Source: Roseiarcus sp963798015 | GTDB taxonomy: Bacteria; Pseudomonadota; Alphaproteobacteria; Rhizobiales; Beijerinckiaceae | DNA: 64,000 bases | Direction of reading: 5' to 3' | Assembly: GCA_963798015.1 (NCBI GenBank) | Contig: CAWCSA010000011.1 | Location: 5,241 to 69,240 of the forward strand | Shown: piece after piece, positions 20,701 through 28,838 of the stretch | Numbering within the stretch: position 1 is the stretch's first letter | How the letters are laid out: each line of letters starts with the position of its first letter | Notes under the pieces: model-generated | What the model saw: only the letters and a program-made list of their open reading frames with translations | Database searches by the model: none | Told to the model about the DNA's origin: nothing | Position numbers and translations under genes: made by a program

Positions 20701-21391
20701 GGGCGAGAATCGGCGAGAGATAGGCGTCGACCACAGTCGTATCGCCGCGCGAAACAAGCTTGATGAGGGCCGAGGCGGCATGGCTTTCGGAGACTTGGGC
20801 AAAGCCGAGCTCGCGGGCGATCTTCCCGACCAGGCGCTCATGCGCCGGATAGCGATAGGCGTGCATGAACACGATCGCGACGGCGTCGTAGCCTTGAGCG
20901 CGCGCTTGCGTGAGCGCGGCGCGCACGCGGTCAGGATCAGGGGCTGTTTCGACCGCGCCGTCGGCGCGCACCCGCTCGTCGATCTCGACGATTCCGGAAT
21001 AAAGCTGCTCGGGCTTTATGATGTTGCGCGCGAAGATGCGCGGGCGCGCCTGATAGCCGATCTCGAGCGCGTCACGAAAGCCGCGCGTGGTCACGAGCAG
21101 CGTGCGCTCGCCCCGTCGCTCGAGCAGAGCGTTGGTGGCGACGGTAGTGCCCATCTTGACGGCGCGAATCGCTCCAGCCGGAATCGGCTCGCCCCAGGCG
21201 AGGCCCAAGAGCCGCCGGATCGCCTCAACCGCGGCGTCCGTGTAAGCTGAACTCTCGGACAAAAGCTTCATCGGATGCAGCCGCCCGCGCGGATCGCGCC
21301 CGATCACGTCGGTGAACGTGCCGCCGCGATCGACCCAGAAGTCCCAGGCTCCCGTTGGTGTTTCTTTGGACGAGCCCCGCTTCGCGTTCAC
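17738..21391 (-). CDS. Fused hydantoinase A/B (5-oxoprolinase-like)
   Basis: A 1217-residue cytosolic amidohydrolase with the A-type ATPase/acyl-phosphate half and the B-type half in one chain, as in 5-oxoprolinases, which hydrolyse 5-oxoproline or hydantoins with ATP. The A half begins WDFWVDRGGTFTDVIGRDPR and has IIGFDMGGTSTDVAHFDG (about residue 300). The B half begins near residue 700 with MLEIFNHLFMSIAEQMGVTL and LDFSCALFDREGRLIANAPH. Residues about 613-630 (SVAAVADRVGRAHRAQLQ) are encoded by a palindromic repeat that lies in frame in the linker between halves. Substrate not deducible. Divergent from the aldo/keto reductase. Confidence 0.9.
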   Translation of the reverse strand: MNAKRGSSKETPTGAWDFWVDRGGTFTDVIGRDPRGRLHPMKLLSESSAYTDAAVEAIRRLLGLAWGEPIPAGAIRAVKMGTTVATNALLERRGERTLLVTTRGFRDALEIGYQARPRIFARNIIKPEQLYSGIVEIDERVRADGAVETAPDPDRVRAALTQARAQGYDAVAIVFMHAYRYPAHERLVGKIARELGFAQVSESHAASALIKLVSRGDTTVVDAYLSPILARYVGQVSRDLDIERTGARVMFMMSSGGLTSAGLFAGKDAILSGPAGGVVAMARTGISAGFKRIIGFDMGGTSTDVAHFDGQFERAFETEVAGVRMRAPMMKIHTVAAGGGSILSFDGARFRVGPASASADPGPAAYRRGGPLTVTDANLMTGKLIPNLFPKVFGPGSDEPLDDTIVRERFAALARDIGDGREPEAVADGFLAIAVAKMAEAIKTISVARGYDVTRYALNCFGGAGGQHACYVADALAISTVLIHPFSSLLSAYGMGLADIAAQRAQGIDEPLRIEALVRIAAIVKELSRAAVAEVEGQGVAQEAIKVHRRAQLRYSGSDTTIEVPLSTPAAMRRAFESAHKSRFGFIDREKALVIEAVSIEAVGGAARLIERSVAAVADRVGRAHRAQLQPARATRFFSHGRWREANVFLREALAIGAEVDGPALIIEPHQTIVVEQGWRAGITAKNHVVMTRVEPMPRREALGTKADPVMLEIFNHLFMSIAEQMGVTLQNTAYSVNIKERLDFSCALFDREGRLIANAPHMPVHLGSMDRSVESIIRDNKGRIRPGDVFALNAPYNGGTHLPDITVCTPVFDERGDTLLFWTASRGHHADIGGTAPGSISPLATSIHEEGIYIDNFLLVDRGRFRERELYTLLKSGPYPARNPLQNVNDLKAQIAANEKGVRELKRMVEMFSLEVVEAYMGHVQDNADESVRRVIDKLADGEAESLSDQGAVIKVKISVDKQKREATVDFTGTSPQQASNFNAPEPVTRAAILYVFRVMVDDDIPMNAGCLRPIRIIVPEGSMLSPKYPAAVVAGNVEVSQIVTNTLFAALRALGSSQGTMNNFTFGDDTYQYYETICSGAPAGPGFDGASAVHVHMTNSRLTDPEVLESRFPVVLEDFHIRRGSGGKGEQRAGDGTLRRVRFLRPMQAAILSGYRAVTNPGMMGGEPGELGRNSVRRNDGRIEVLPGCAETKVEAGEAVEIITPTGGGWGRAKP
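19502..19553. repeat. Dispersed palindromic repeat, copy B, inside a coding gene
   Basis: 52 bp matching the core of 30195-30243 in inverted orientation with about five differences: TTGTAGC, then GCGCTCG-GTGAGCGC, then CGCGGTC-AGC-GACCGCG, ending GCTACA. Because it is read in frame by the hydantoinase/oxoprolinase gene it adds about 17 residues without a stop. Confidence 0.75.
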
Positions 21392-21488
21392 GTTTGGTTG
21401 ATCTCCGCTTCGGGTTCTCTCTTTGCCGCGAGCCCGCTAATGGTCCTATCATTGAGGCAAATCAAACGTGAAACCAGGGGACTTCCGA

Positions 21489-22469
21489 ATGGAATCCGTG
21501 AAGTTTGGCAAAACCGGCATGCAGGTGTCGAAGCTCTGTCTCGGCTGCATGACTTATGGCTCGACGAAATGGCGCGAATGGGTGCTGGAGGAAGAAGCCT
21601 CGCGTCCGTTCATCCGCGAAGCGCTGGAAAAGGGCATCAATTTTTTCGACACGGCGGACGTTTATTCGCAAGGCGTGAGCGAGGAGATCCTCGGCCGCGC
21701 GCTTAAGGAATATTCCAAGCGGACGGACGTCGTGATTGCGACCAAAGTGCACGGCGTGATGGGGCCGAGCGCCAACGCCAAGGGCCTGTCGCGCAAGCAC
21801 ATCATGGAGGCCATCGATGCTTCGCTGAAGCGCCTCCAGACCGACTACGTCGATCTCTACCAGATCCACCGCTTCGATCCGCTGACGCCAATGGAAGAGA
21901 CGCTGGAAGCGCTGAACGACGTCGTGCGCGCTGGCAAGGCGCTCTATGTCGGGGCTTCCTCAATGTACGCTTGGCAGTTCGCCCGCATGCTCGACATCGC
22001 GCGCGCCAAGGGGCACGCCCAGTTCGTCTCGATGCAGAATTACTACAACCTCGTCTATCGCGAGGAAGAGCGCGAGATGATGCCCTTGTGCGCGAACGAC
22101 GGCATCGCGGTCATTCCCTGGTCGCCGATGGCGCGCGGCTATCTTGCCGGCTCCGGGGTCGGCGCCAACGCTTCGACCACGCGCGGCCGCACCGATCCGT
22201 TCAGCGTGACCCTGGGGTTGGGTTCGCGGCAGGATGAGTCCATCCGCAAGCGCGTTGTCGAGACCGCGGAAAAGTTGAACACCAAGCCCGCTGTTGTTGC
22301 GCTCGCCTGGGTGCTGTCGAAGCCTTTCGTGACTTCGCCGATCATCGGCGCCTCGAAGCCCCATCACCTCGCGGATGCCGTCGCGGCGACCGAACTCAAG
22401 CTCGACGCGCGCACCATCGCCAAGCTGGAGGAGCCATATACCAGCAAGCCGGTGGCCGGCCACGGGTAG
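21489..22469 (+). CDS. Aldo/keto reductase
   Basis: NAD(P)H-dependent oxidoreductase of the AKR superfamily, about 326 residues from ATG 21489 (MESVKFGKTGMQVSKLCLGC); GTG 21468 is an alternative start. The tetrad is visible: Asp and Tyr in FFDTADVYSQGVSEEILG, Lys in VVIATKVHG, His in DLYQIHRFD. The C-terminal coenzyme-binding region reads SPIIGASKPHHLADAV. Sequence features (short N-terminus, MTYG motif) fit the AKR group related to Gcy/YajO-like reductases. Physiological substrate unknown. Confidence 0.9.
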   Translation: MESVKFGKTGMQVSKLCLGCMTYGSTKWREWVLEEEASRPFIREALEKGINFFDTADVYSQGVSEEILGRALKEYSKRTDVVIATKVHGVMGPSANAKGLSRKHIMEAIDASLKRLQTDYVDLYQIHRFDPLTPMEETLEALNDVVRAGKALYVGASSMYAWQFARMLDIARAKGHAQFVSMQNYYNLVYREEEREMMPLCANDGIAVIPWSPMARGYLAGSGVGANASTTRGRTDPFSVTLGLGSRQDESIRKRVVETAEKLNTKPAVVALAWVLSKPFVTSPIIGASKPHHLADAVAATELKLDARTIAKLEEPYTSKPVAGHG

Positions 22470-22532
22470 CGGACGGCGAGGCTTCTGCTTATGTAAGGAT
22501 CTTCATGACTTGAAGCCTTCGAGGAGGCCCTG

Positions 22533-22895
22533 ATGACTTAAGCTGGAACCAAGGACCATCCGATCACGATCGAGCCGATCCATGAGCGCGTGCGGGTGAT
22601 GTGGCACGGGCGCACGATCGGCGACAGCAAAAGCGCGCTGGAGCTGCGGGAGGCGAACTATCCCCCGGTCGTCTATGTTCCCCGCGCCGACATGGACATG
22701 ACCGCGCTTGAACGCACCGCCCGCGTCACGACTTGCCCCTACAAGGGCGAGGCCAGTTACTTCTCGATCAGCGACGGCAAAGCGCGCGACGACAATTCCG
22801 TCTGGACTTATGAGTTGCCGAAAACCGACGTGGGCGAGATCGGGTCTCATCTCGCGTTTTGTCCCGACAAGGTCGAGATCACGCGCGGCGGATAA
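22533..22895 (+). pseudogene. DUF427 protein with stop at codon 3
   Basis: A strong ribosome site (GAGGAGG, 22521-22527) precedes ATG ACT TAA; after the stop the frame continues AGTKDHPITIEPIHERVRVM, WHGRTIGDSKSALELREANY and PPVVYVPRADMDM, a clean DUF427 domain that ends in TRGG. Only the TAA breaks it (Lys codon would be expected). Internal starts at GTG/ATG near 22590 would remove the first strand. The heptamer ATGACTT occurs twice here (22504 and 22533). Confidence 0.75.
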
Positions 22896-23043
22896 AGCTC
22901 GCGCGGGCTGAGTTCAGCTCAGCCTGGCGCGGTTAATATTGGTCGCCAACCGGTGGTCGTGTGAAGCGAACGAACCGTGGCTGTGCATAGCGTTCACATT
23001 GATGTAGAACGGCCCCGACTCGGTTGGGATGGGAAGACTAACA

Positions 23044-23424
23044 ATGCTGTTTGATGGTGGATTTACGTTCGGCAATTTCATTGCCGACGCCTTTACAATA
23101 TTCATGTTCATATTGTGGTTCTGGCTGCTCATCGTGGTGTCGGGCGACCTCTTCCGCCGTCACGACGTGTCCGGCTTCGCCAAGGTGCTCTGGGTTATCG
23201 CATTCGTCCTGTTCTCCTATTTCGGCGTGTTCGCCTATCTTCTCACGCAAGGCCGGGGCATGGCGGAGCGCAACAAGGCGCAAGCCAGCGAGGCCCGGGA
23301 GGAATTGCGACATATCATCGGCTTCAGCGCTGCTGATGAGATCGTGAAGCTCGACAAGCTAAAGATTGCGGGCTCGATCACCGAGCAGGAATACGGCCGC
23401 CTGAGAGCCAAGCTGGTCCAGTAA
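23044..23424 (+). CDS. SHOCT-domain membrane protein
   Basis: 126 residues from ATG 23044 (MLFDGGFTFGNFIADA); ATG 23029 is also possible. Two transmembrane segments (FTIFMFILWFWLLIVVSG and VLWVIAFVLFSYFGVFAYLL) separated by DLFRRHDVSGFAK make a PLDc_N-like unit. The C-terminus SAADEIVKLDKLKIAGSITE is a SHOCT motif, a short oligomerisation helix pair. Members are membrane proteins of unknown role. No operon partner. Confidence 0.8.
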   Translation: MLFDGGFTFGNFIADAFTIFMFILWFWLLIVVSGDLFRRHDVSGFAKVLWVIAFVLFSYFGVFAYLLTQGRGMAERNKAQASEAREELRHIIGFSAADEIVKLDKLKIAGSITEQEYGRLRAKLVQ

Positions 23425-23506
23425 AGGCTTCGGCGCGAACTAAGGATCGGCGCCGACAGATTATCAAAACGGCTCGCGAGGAGCCCGGACGTCAGGGAGG
23501 CGCGCG

Positions 23507-24229
23507 ATGTGCATCAATTGTGAGAGCGACAGAATCGGCCGGCGGGATTTGATGAAGTTCGGCGCAGCGGCTGCGATCGCGCTCGCGGCCGGAGGCGCGT
23601 CGCCTGTGGCGCGGGCGGCGGAAGCCGCGTCGGGCGCGCTTTCACCGACGGACGCGCTCGCGGCGCTCAAATCGGGCAACGAGCGCTTTGTGAACCATCC
23701 GGAACTATGCTCGGTCGATCTTGCGCAGAGCCGCAGCGCCGTCGCCGGAGGCCAGGCGCCCTGGGCGACCATCATCAGTTGCGCCGACAGCCGCGTGCCC
23801 CCCGAGCTCATTTTCGGCGGCCATGGCGTGGGCGAACTGTTCGTCTCCCGCGACGCCGGCAATCTCGTCGACACCGCGACCCTGGGCACCGTCGAATTCG
23901 GCGCCGCTGTGCTCGGCTCGCCGCTGATCGTGGTCCTTGCCCATACCGCCTGCGGTGCGGTGAAAGCCGCCTGCGACATTGTAACCAAGAACGCAACCTT
24001 TCCTGGCGCGATCGGCCGCATGATCGAGCCGATCGTCCCCGCGGCGCTTGCGGTGCGCAACGATCCCGGCGATTTCGCCAACAACGCCGCCAAGGAGAGC
24101 GCGAACCGGACCGCAGGCCGGCTGCCCGCGGACAGCACACTCATCGCCGACCTGGTGAGCAAGGGCAAAGTGAAGATCGTCGCGGCGATCTATGACCTTG
24201 AAACGGGCGTCGTCACGTACCTCGATTAG
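23507..24229 (+). CDS. Beta-carbonic anhydrase with Tat signal
   Basis: Interconverts CO2 and bicarbonate. 240 residues; the N-terminus has a twin-arginine motif (GRRDLMKFGAAAA) followed by a hydrophobic segment ending ARA, so the enzyme is probably exported folded to the periplasm. The zinc ligands of a beta-class enzyme are present: Cys and Asp/Arg pair in IISCADSRVPPE, His and Cys in VLAHTACGAVKAA. Exported beta-CAs of this type are common in proteobacteria. A single gene with its own ribosome site (GGGAGG upstream of ATG). Confidence 0.9.
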   Translation: MCINCESDRIGRRDLMKFGAAAAIALAAGGASPVARAAEAASGALSPTDALAALKSGNERFVNHPELCSVDLAQSRSAVAGGQAPWATIISCADSRVPPELIFGGHGVGELFVSRDAGNLVDTATLGTVEFGAAVLGSPLIVVLAHTACGAVKAACDIVTKNATFPGAIGRMIEPIVPAALAVRNDPGDFANNAAKESANRTAGRLPADSTLIADLVSKGKVKIVAAIYDLETGVVTYLD

Positions 24230-24431
24230 CGCCGGGGCGATCGATCGCGAACCGTCGCGCGACCGAGTAAGATCACTCTGGCCATATGATCGCGATGCGC
24301 GGCTGCTTGGCGACGGCTTGGCGCAGTCCGATGATGTTCGCTCGCAGGCTGGTCGCGCAGATTCGCGCTCCTCAACGACAGGAGGTTTGCGGCGCGCTTG
24401 CCGCCCGGTGCTCGATCGCGGGAAATAGACC

Positions 24432-25267
24432 ATGACGACGAAGATCAAGACCGTTCTCATAACCGGCTCGACCGATGGCGTCGGGCGCTATGTCGCTGAG
24501 CGCCTGGCCGCGCAGGGCTGGCGCGTCCTCGTCCACGGCCGCGATCGGGCGCGCGGCGAGGCTGTGGTCGAGCGAATCACGCAGCAAGGGGGCGACGCGC
24601 GCTTTCTTGTCGCTGATCTCTCCTCGCTTGCCGAGGTTCGCTCGCTCGCCGACGCGGTGCGGCGCGAAGGCGACGGTCTTGATGCGCTCGTCAACAACGC
24701 CGGAATCGGCACGAGCGGCGCGCGGCGCGAACTCAGCGCCGACGGTTTCGAGTTGCGCTTCGCGGTCAATTATCTCGCGGGCTTCCTGCTGACGCGTCTG
24801 CTGCTGCCCATGCTGACAAGCCAAAAATCCGCGCGCATAGTTAACGTTTCGTCGGCGGGCCAACGGGCGATCGACTTCTCCGACGTGATGCTCGCTCGCG
24901 GCTACAGCGGCGTGCGCGCCTATTGCCAGAGCAAGCTGGCGCAAATCCTGTTCACCTTCGATCTCGCCAACGAGCTTGAGGGACAAAACATCGCGGTCAA
25001 TTGCCTGCATCCGGCGACTTACATGAATACGAGATGGTTCGCTTAAGCGGCGTCCAGCCGATCAGCACCGTGGAGCAAGGCGGCGCGGCGATTCTGCAGC
25101 TCGTCGATAAGCCCGCGCTTGCTGGCAAAAGCGGGCTTTATTTCAGCGGCATGCAGGAATCGCGCGCGGACCGCCAAGCCTACGATGAAGACGCCCACCG
25201 ACGCCTGCGCGCGCTGAGCTTCGATCTCGCAGGCCTCGCCGATCCGCTGGCGTCCCCGGCAAATTAG
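24432..25267 (+). pseudogene. Short-chain dehydrogenase/reductase, frameshifted
   Basis: Start ATG 24432 (MTTKIKTVLITGSTDGVGRY). The Rossmann motif TGSTDGVG, LVNNAGIG and the catalytic YCQSK are all in the first frame, which ends prematurely after HPATYMNTR. One missing base near 25034 restores the continuation MVRLSGVQPISTVEQGGAAI and a normal C-terminus ending near 25267 (about 277 residues). The truncated product would keep the active site but lose the substrate-side C-terminal part. Confidence 0.8.
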
Positions 25268-25483
25268 GACCAAGCGACCTTCGCCGGCTTTGTTCGTCTG
25301 CAACAAACGCGCGGCTGACACGCCGCCGCGTCATTCATCGGGCGTTAATCGCTCCCCATATCTGTTGGCGCGCCAGCATCGTGGCCAGACTAGCGGAGTT
25401 GTTGCCCCCGCACTAATCTACCGGCTGGCCACGAACGTTAAGGACGATACCCATGGCTGGCCGCCTTTTTGGGAGCCAACGAA

Positions 25484-26329
25484 ATGGATATGATTGCGGC
25501 CGTGGCCGCGAAGAAGCTTGGCAAGTTTCTCGCGAAAGACTTCCGCGAAATTTTTGGCTCGAGTCAAAACGACGAAGCCGAGCGGCTGGGCGCGCTGGCC
25601 CGGACGACGATCGAATGCATCGCCAGGAGCGACGCGCTCTACCATACCTACGAGCACACCATGCTCGTATCCATGGTCGGCCGCGACATCCTGCGAGGAC
25701 GGACCCTGGCGCACACGGTCCAGCCGGAGGATTACATCCACCTCATCGTCGCCTGTCTCTTGCACGACATTGGCTTCGTTCGCGGCGTCCTGAGCGGCGA
25801 CACCAAGACTGAGTTCGTCATCGACAAAAACGGGCGGACGGTTACGCTGCCGCGCGGAGCGTCGGACGCGTCCCTTGCCGCCTATCATGTCGATCGGTCA
25901 AAGTTGTTCGTTTACGAGCGCCTGGGCAAGTCGACCACGATCGACCCCGCCCGTGTCGCCGCCGCGATCGAACTTACGCGCTTCCCGCCGAGCCCGAACT
26001 CCGAGTCGGATCAAATTGGACTCGAGCCGCGGCTGGTTCAAGCCGCCGATCTGATCGGGCAGCTTGGCGACCCCTTGTATCCGAGGAAGGCCAATGCGCT
26101 GTTCTACGAGTTCGAGGAACTCGGCAGCAACCGGCAGTACGGTTACGCTTCTCCTGCCGACCTGGTTGAGAAGTTTCCGGCATTTTACTGGAACACCGTC
26201 TCGGGGCATCTCGACGAGGGGATGAAATATCTGAGCCTGACGGCTTCAGGGCGCCAGTGGATTGCCAACCTGCACAATCATATTTTCAACGCCGAGCACT
26301 TCAATTGGCAGATGGGCCCGCAGATCTGA
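25484..26329 (+). CDS. HD-domain phosphohydrolase-like protein
   Basis: 281 residues from ATG 25484, which has GGGAG 8 nt upstream; TTG 25469 is an alternative. The metal-binding pattern of an HD superfamily hydrolase is present: His in YHTYEHTMLV, the HD pair in ACLLHDIGFVRG and a late Asp in QAADLIGQLGD. Substrates of such enzymes are phosphoesters such as nucleotides or cyclic nucleotides; the specific one cannot be read from sequence. No neighbour suggests a pathway. Confidence 0.82.
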   Translation: MDMIAAVAAKKLGKFLAKDFREIFGSSQNDEAERLGALARTTIECIARSDALYHTYEHTMLVSMVGRDILRGRTLAHTVQPEDYIHLIVACLLHDIGFVRGVLSGDTKTEFVIDKNGRTVTLPRGASDASLAAYHVDRSKLFVYERLGKSTTIDPARVAAAIELTRFPPSPNSESDQIGLEPRLVQAADLIGQLGDPLYPRKANALFYEFEELGSNRQYGYASPADLVEKFPAFYWNTVSGHLDEGMKYLSLTASGRQWIANLHNHIFNAEHFNWQMGPQI

Positions 26330-26368
26330 GGCGCCGCAAGCTGCCCGCAGAGACGACAACCCTGGGTG

Positions 26369-26656
26369 TCACTCGGATGAGGACCGCCGATCTCGCGCGG
26401 ACTCGAGCGCAGCGGCGAGCGCGCGTCGAAGCGTATGCATCTGGTCCAAGAGATGCAGGACCACGTCGAGCCCCTCGTCGTTCACGCCCATATTGTTCTT
26501 GAGGTCGCGGATCAGGTTGGCGCGCGCCAGATCCATGTCGGTAAAGGCGAGCTCGTCGGCGGCGCCAGCGGGGATCAGCCATTCCTCTTCCAGCCAGACC
26601 GTGAGTGTTCGCCGGTCGAGCCGGGCGCGCTCCAGAAATTCCCGCTCGGTGATCAT
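26369..26656 (-). CDS. cbpM: Chaperone modulator CbpM
   Basis: 95 residues, MerR-like small protein that binds the J domain of CbpA and restrains it. It reads MITEREFLERARLDRRTLTV with an Asp/Glu-rich middle (WLIPAGAADELAFTDMDLAR), the usual CbpM layout. It follows cbpA with 3 nt between stop and start, so it is co-transcribed and made in proportion. Confidence 0.85.
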   Translation of the reverse strand: MITEREFLERARLDRRTLTVWLEEEWLIPAGAADELAFTDMDLARANLIRDLKNNMGVNDEGLDVVLHLLDQMHTLRRALAAALESARDRRSSSE

Positions 26657-26659
26657 CGC

Positions 26660-27559
26660 TCACATCTCCTTGCGCGGATCGTAAGTTCCCGCCGGCTTCC
26701 AGTCGGCCAGGAACGTGTCGAGTTCGGGCTCGTCCTCGGTCGGCATCATCACTTTGAGCTTGACCAGTTCGTCGCCGGCGCGGCCGCGCGTCTTCACGCC
26801 CTTAGCCCGGAGGCGCAGCACATCGCCAGTGTTCGATCGCTTTGGGATCTTGAGCATGACGCTTCCCGTCGTCGTCGGGGTTCTGACTTCAGCCCCCAGC
26901 GCCGCCTCCTTTATCGTGATCGGCAAGTCGAGCAGGATGTCGGAGCCTTCGCGGACGAAATAGCGGTGCGGCCTGACCACGATCTGCACCAGCGCGTCGC
27001 CCGGCGGGCCCTCGCCCGGGCTCGGCTCGCCCTTGCCGCGCAGCCTCAAGGTCCGCCCGTCCTCGACCCCGGCGGGAATGGTCACATCCAACGTCCCGCC
27101 TTGCGGCAATGTGATCGTGTTGGTCACGCCATTCACGGCGTCGAGGAACTCGATCGGCAGTTCATAATGCAGGTCCGCGCCCGGCCGGCGCCGCGCCTGC
27201 TCAGCGCTACGGCGCAGCAGCTCCGCGAACAGATCGTCGCCCTGCGCGAAATCCCGGTAAGCCCCCTGGCCTTCGTAAGGATGGCCGCCCTCGGCGGCGT
27301 AGTCGCGGTAGTATCGCGCATTCGGAGGGGCCCTCTCCGCCCCCGAGGCGTCGATCTCGCCGGCATCGAACCGCCGCCGCTTGTCCGGGTCGGAAAGCAG
27401 ATCGTTGGCGACGCTGACTTCCTTGAACCGCTCTTCCGCCTGCTTGTCGCCGGGATTGAGATCCGGGTGCAGCTTCTTGGCAAGCTTCCGGTAGGCGGTG
27501 CGAATCTCGTCGGCCGAAGCGGTCTTTGCCACACCGAGGGTTTCGTAAGGGTCTTTCAT
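26660..27559 (-). CDS. cbpA: DnaJ-like co-chaperone CbpA
   Basis: 299 residues. N-terminal J domain with the HPD tripeptide (RKLAKKLHPDLNPGDKQAEE, residues about 22-41) that stimulates DnaK ATPase, a Gly/Tyr-rich linker, then the two beta-sandwich substrate-binding C-terminal domains (LDVTIPAGVEDGRTLRLRGK and EVRTPTTTGSVMLKIPKRSN). There is no zinc-finger domain, which separates CbpA from DnaJ. Operon with cbpM downstream. Confidence 0.93.
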   Translation of the reverse strand: MKDPYETLGVAKTASADEIRTAYRKLAKKLHPDLNPGDKQAEERFKEVSVANDLLSDPDKRRRFDAGEIDASGAERAPPNARYYRDYAAEGGHPYEGQGAYRDFAQGDDLFAELLRRSAEQARRRPGADLHYELPIEFLDAVNGVTNTITLPQGGTLDVTIPAGVEDGRTLRLRGKGEPSPGEGPPGDALVQIVVRPHRYFVREGSDILLDLPITIKEAALGAEVRTPTTTGSVMLKIPKRSNTGDVLRLRAKGVKTRGRAGDELVKLKVMMPTEDEPELDTFLADWKPAGTYDPRKEM

Positions 27560-27891
27560 ACACGCATCCGTCGCGGACGAGGCCGATCAGCCTTAGCAGA
27601 AGTACCGGCAGTGTCTCCAGACGCGGCGTTTAGCGACGTAAACGGCCACCTGAGCTGGTTCAGCGTAGCCCTTCATGTGGGCGTCAAATGGGCTGGGTAT
27701 CTTGCGCGTGCTCTGGCGATAATTCGCGACCGGCTAGATCTCGATTGCGAAATCGCGCAATCGTGTTCCAGACGCTGCCGCGCAATGATTGACTTGTGAC
27801 CGAAATAGAGCAAAAGCGAGGCAAGGCGATTGATCTCAGGGCAAAATTGCCGCAGCGGCCATGTGAGTTCGCGGCCACAACGGAGGAAACC
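27560..27891. other. Intergenic region between cbpA and the glycine-rich protein
   Basis: About 330 bp between divergent genes, with no gene that I can support. It has a perfect hairpin-capable inverted repeat, CGATTGCG (27742-27749) and CGCAATCG (27756-27763), which could be an operator or stem-loop. Confidence 0.45.
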
Positions 27892-28191
27892 ATGTCGGGC
27901 ACGATCATCAACCTCATCATCCAGCTGATTGCTGGCGCGATCGGCGGCAATGCGGCCGGCGCCGCGGCGAAAAACGTCAGCTTGGGAACCGCCGGCAACA
28001 CCATCGCTGGCGCTCTGGGCGGCGCGGCTGGCGGGTCGCTCCTGACCTCGCTCATCCCAATGCTGTCCGGCGCGGCGGGCGGCGGCATGGATATCGGCGC
28101 GATTGTCGGCCAGTTGGTCGGCGGCGGCGTGTCCGGCGCGATCGTCTCGGCGATCGTCGGCATGGTCATGAACAGCATGAAGAGCGCCTGA
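27892..28191 (+). CDS. Small Gly/Ala-rich membrane-associated protein
   Basis: 99 residues from ATG 27892, chosen because GGAGG stands 5 nt upstream. It starts MSGTIINLIIQLIAGAIGGN and is dominated by Gly, Ala, Ile and Val with repeated hydrophobic segments (GNTIAGALGGAAGGSLLTSL, GGGVSGAIVSAIVGMVMNSM). Similar small proteins recur in rhizobia without known function; a glycine-zipper-like membrane or surface association is plausible. Confidence 0.7.
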   Translation: MSGTIINLIIQLIAGAIGGNAAGAAAKNVSLGTAGNTIAGALGGAAGGSLLTSLIPMLSGAAGGGMDIGAIVGQLVGGGVSGAIVSAIVGMVMNSMKSA

Positions 28192-28319
28192 GCGCTTTTT
28201 TCGCTGCCCACGAAACATTGCTGTCCACTTCCGTTCTTTATCGTTAGGATCGCCCGCAAGCCCGAGAAGGCGCCCCTTTTTTCAATCGACCAGTGCGCCG
28301 CTGGCGTCAGGAGCATCAC

Positions 28320-28766
28320 ATGGGACTGATCAGTTTCGTCAAAAGCGCAGGCGCGAAGCTCTTCGGCGCCAGTGAAGCGAAGGCGGCGACTGCCGACGAC
28401 TTGCACAAGGAACTCGCGAAACATGGGCTCGACGCGTCAGACGTGAAGATCACGGTCGACGGTGACAAGGTGCATGTGACGGGCAACGCCACGAACACGG
28501 AGCAAGCCGAAAAGATCGCCATTGCGCTCGGTAACACCGTCGGCGTGCAAACCGTTCAGAACGACATCAAGCCAGCGACAGCCGCGCCCGAGTCGAAGTT
28601 CTATACGGTCAAGAGCGGCGACACCCTGTGGGCGATCTCCGAGCGGGAGTACGGCAAGGGCAAAGGCGACAAGTACGACACCATCTTCCAGGCCAACCGC
28701 CCGATGCTGACCCACCCCGACAAGATCTACCCCGGCCAGGTTCTGCGCGTTCCTCCACTGAGCTGA
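28320..28766 (+). CDS. lysM: BON-LysM protein (Kbp/YgaU-like)
   Basis: 148 residues from ATG 28320 with AGGAG upstream. An N-terminal BON domain (SDVKITVDGDKVHVTGNATN) is followed by a LysM domain (YTVKSGDTLWAISEREYGKG to LRVPPLS). No signal peptide. The E. coli relative binds potassium in the cytoplasm; LysM more generally binds peptidoglycan, so location is uncertain. Single gene. Confidence 0.88.
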   Translation: MGLISFVKSAGAKLFGASEAKAATADDLHKELAKHGLDASDVKITVDGDKVHVTGNATNTEQAEKIAIALGNTVGVQTVQNDIKPATAAPESKFYTVKSGDTLWAISEREYGKGKGDKYDTIFQANRPMLTHPDKIYPGQVLRVPPLS

Positions 28767-28838
28767 ATTAGGCTCGCTGGATCACGGTAAAAAACGCGCG
28801 GGCGTCGTCTGACGCCCGGCGTCATCGAGTAGCTGCAC

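Noticed and set aside
26435..27799. A 454-codon plus-strand frame opposite cbpM and cbpA
   Set aside because: Antisense to two recognised genes; no family resemblance.
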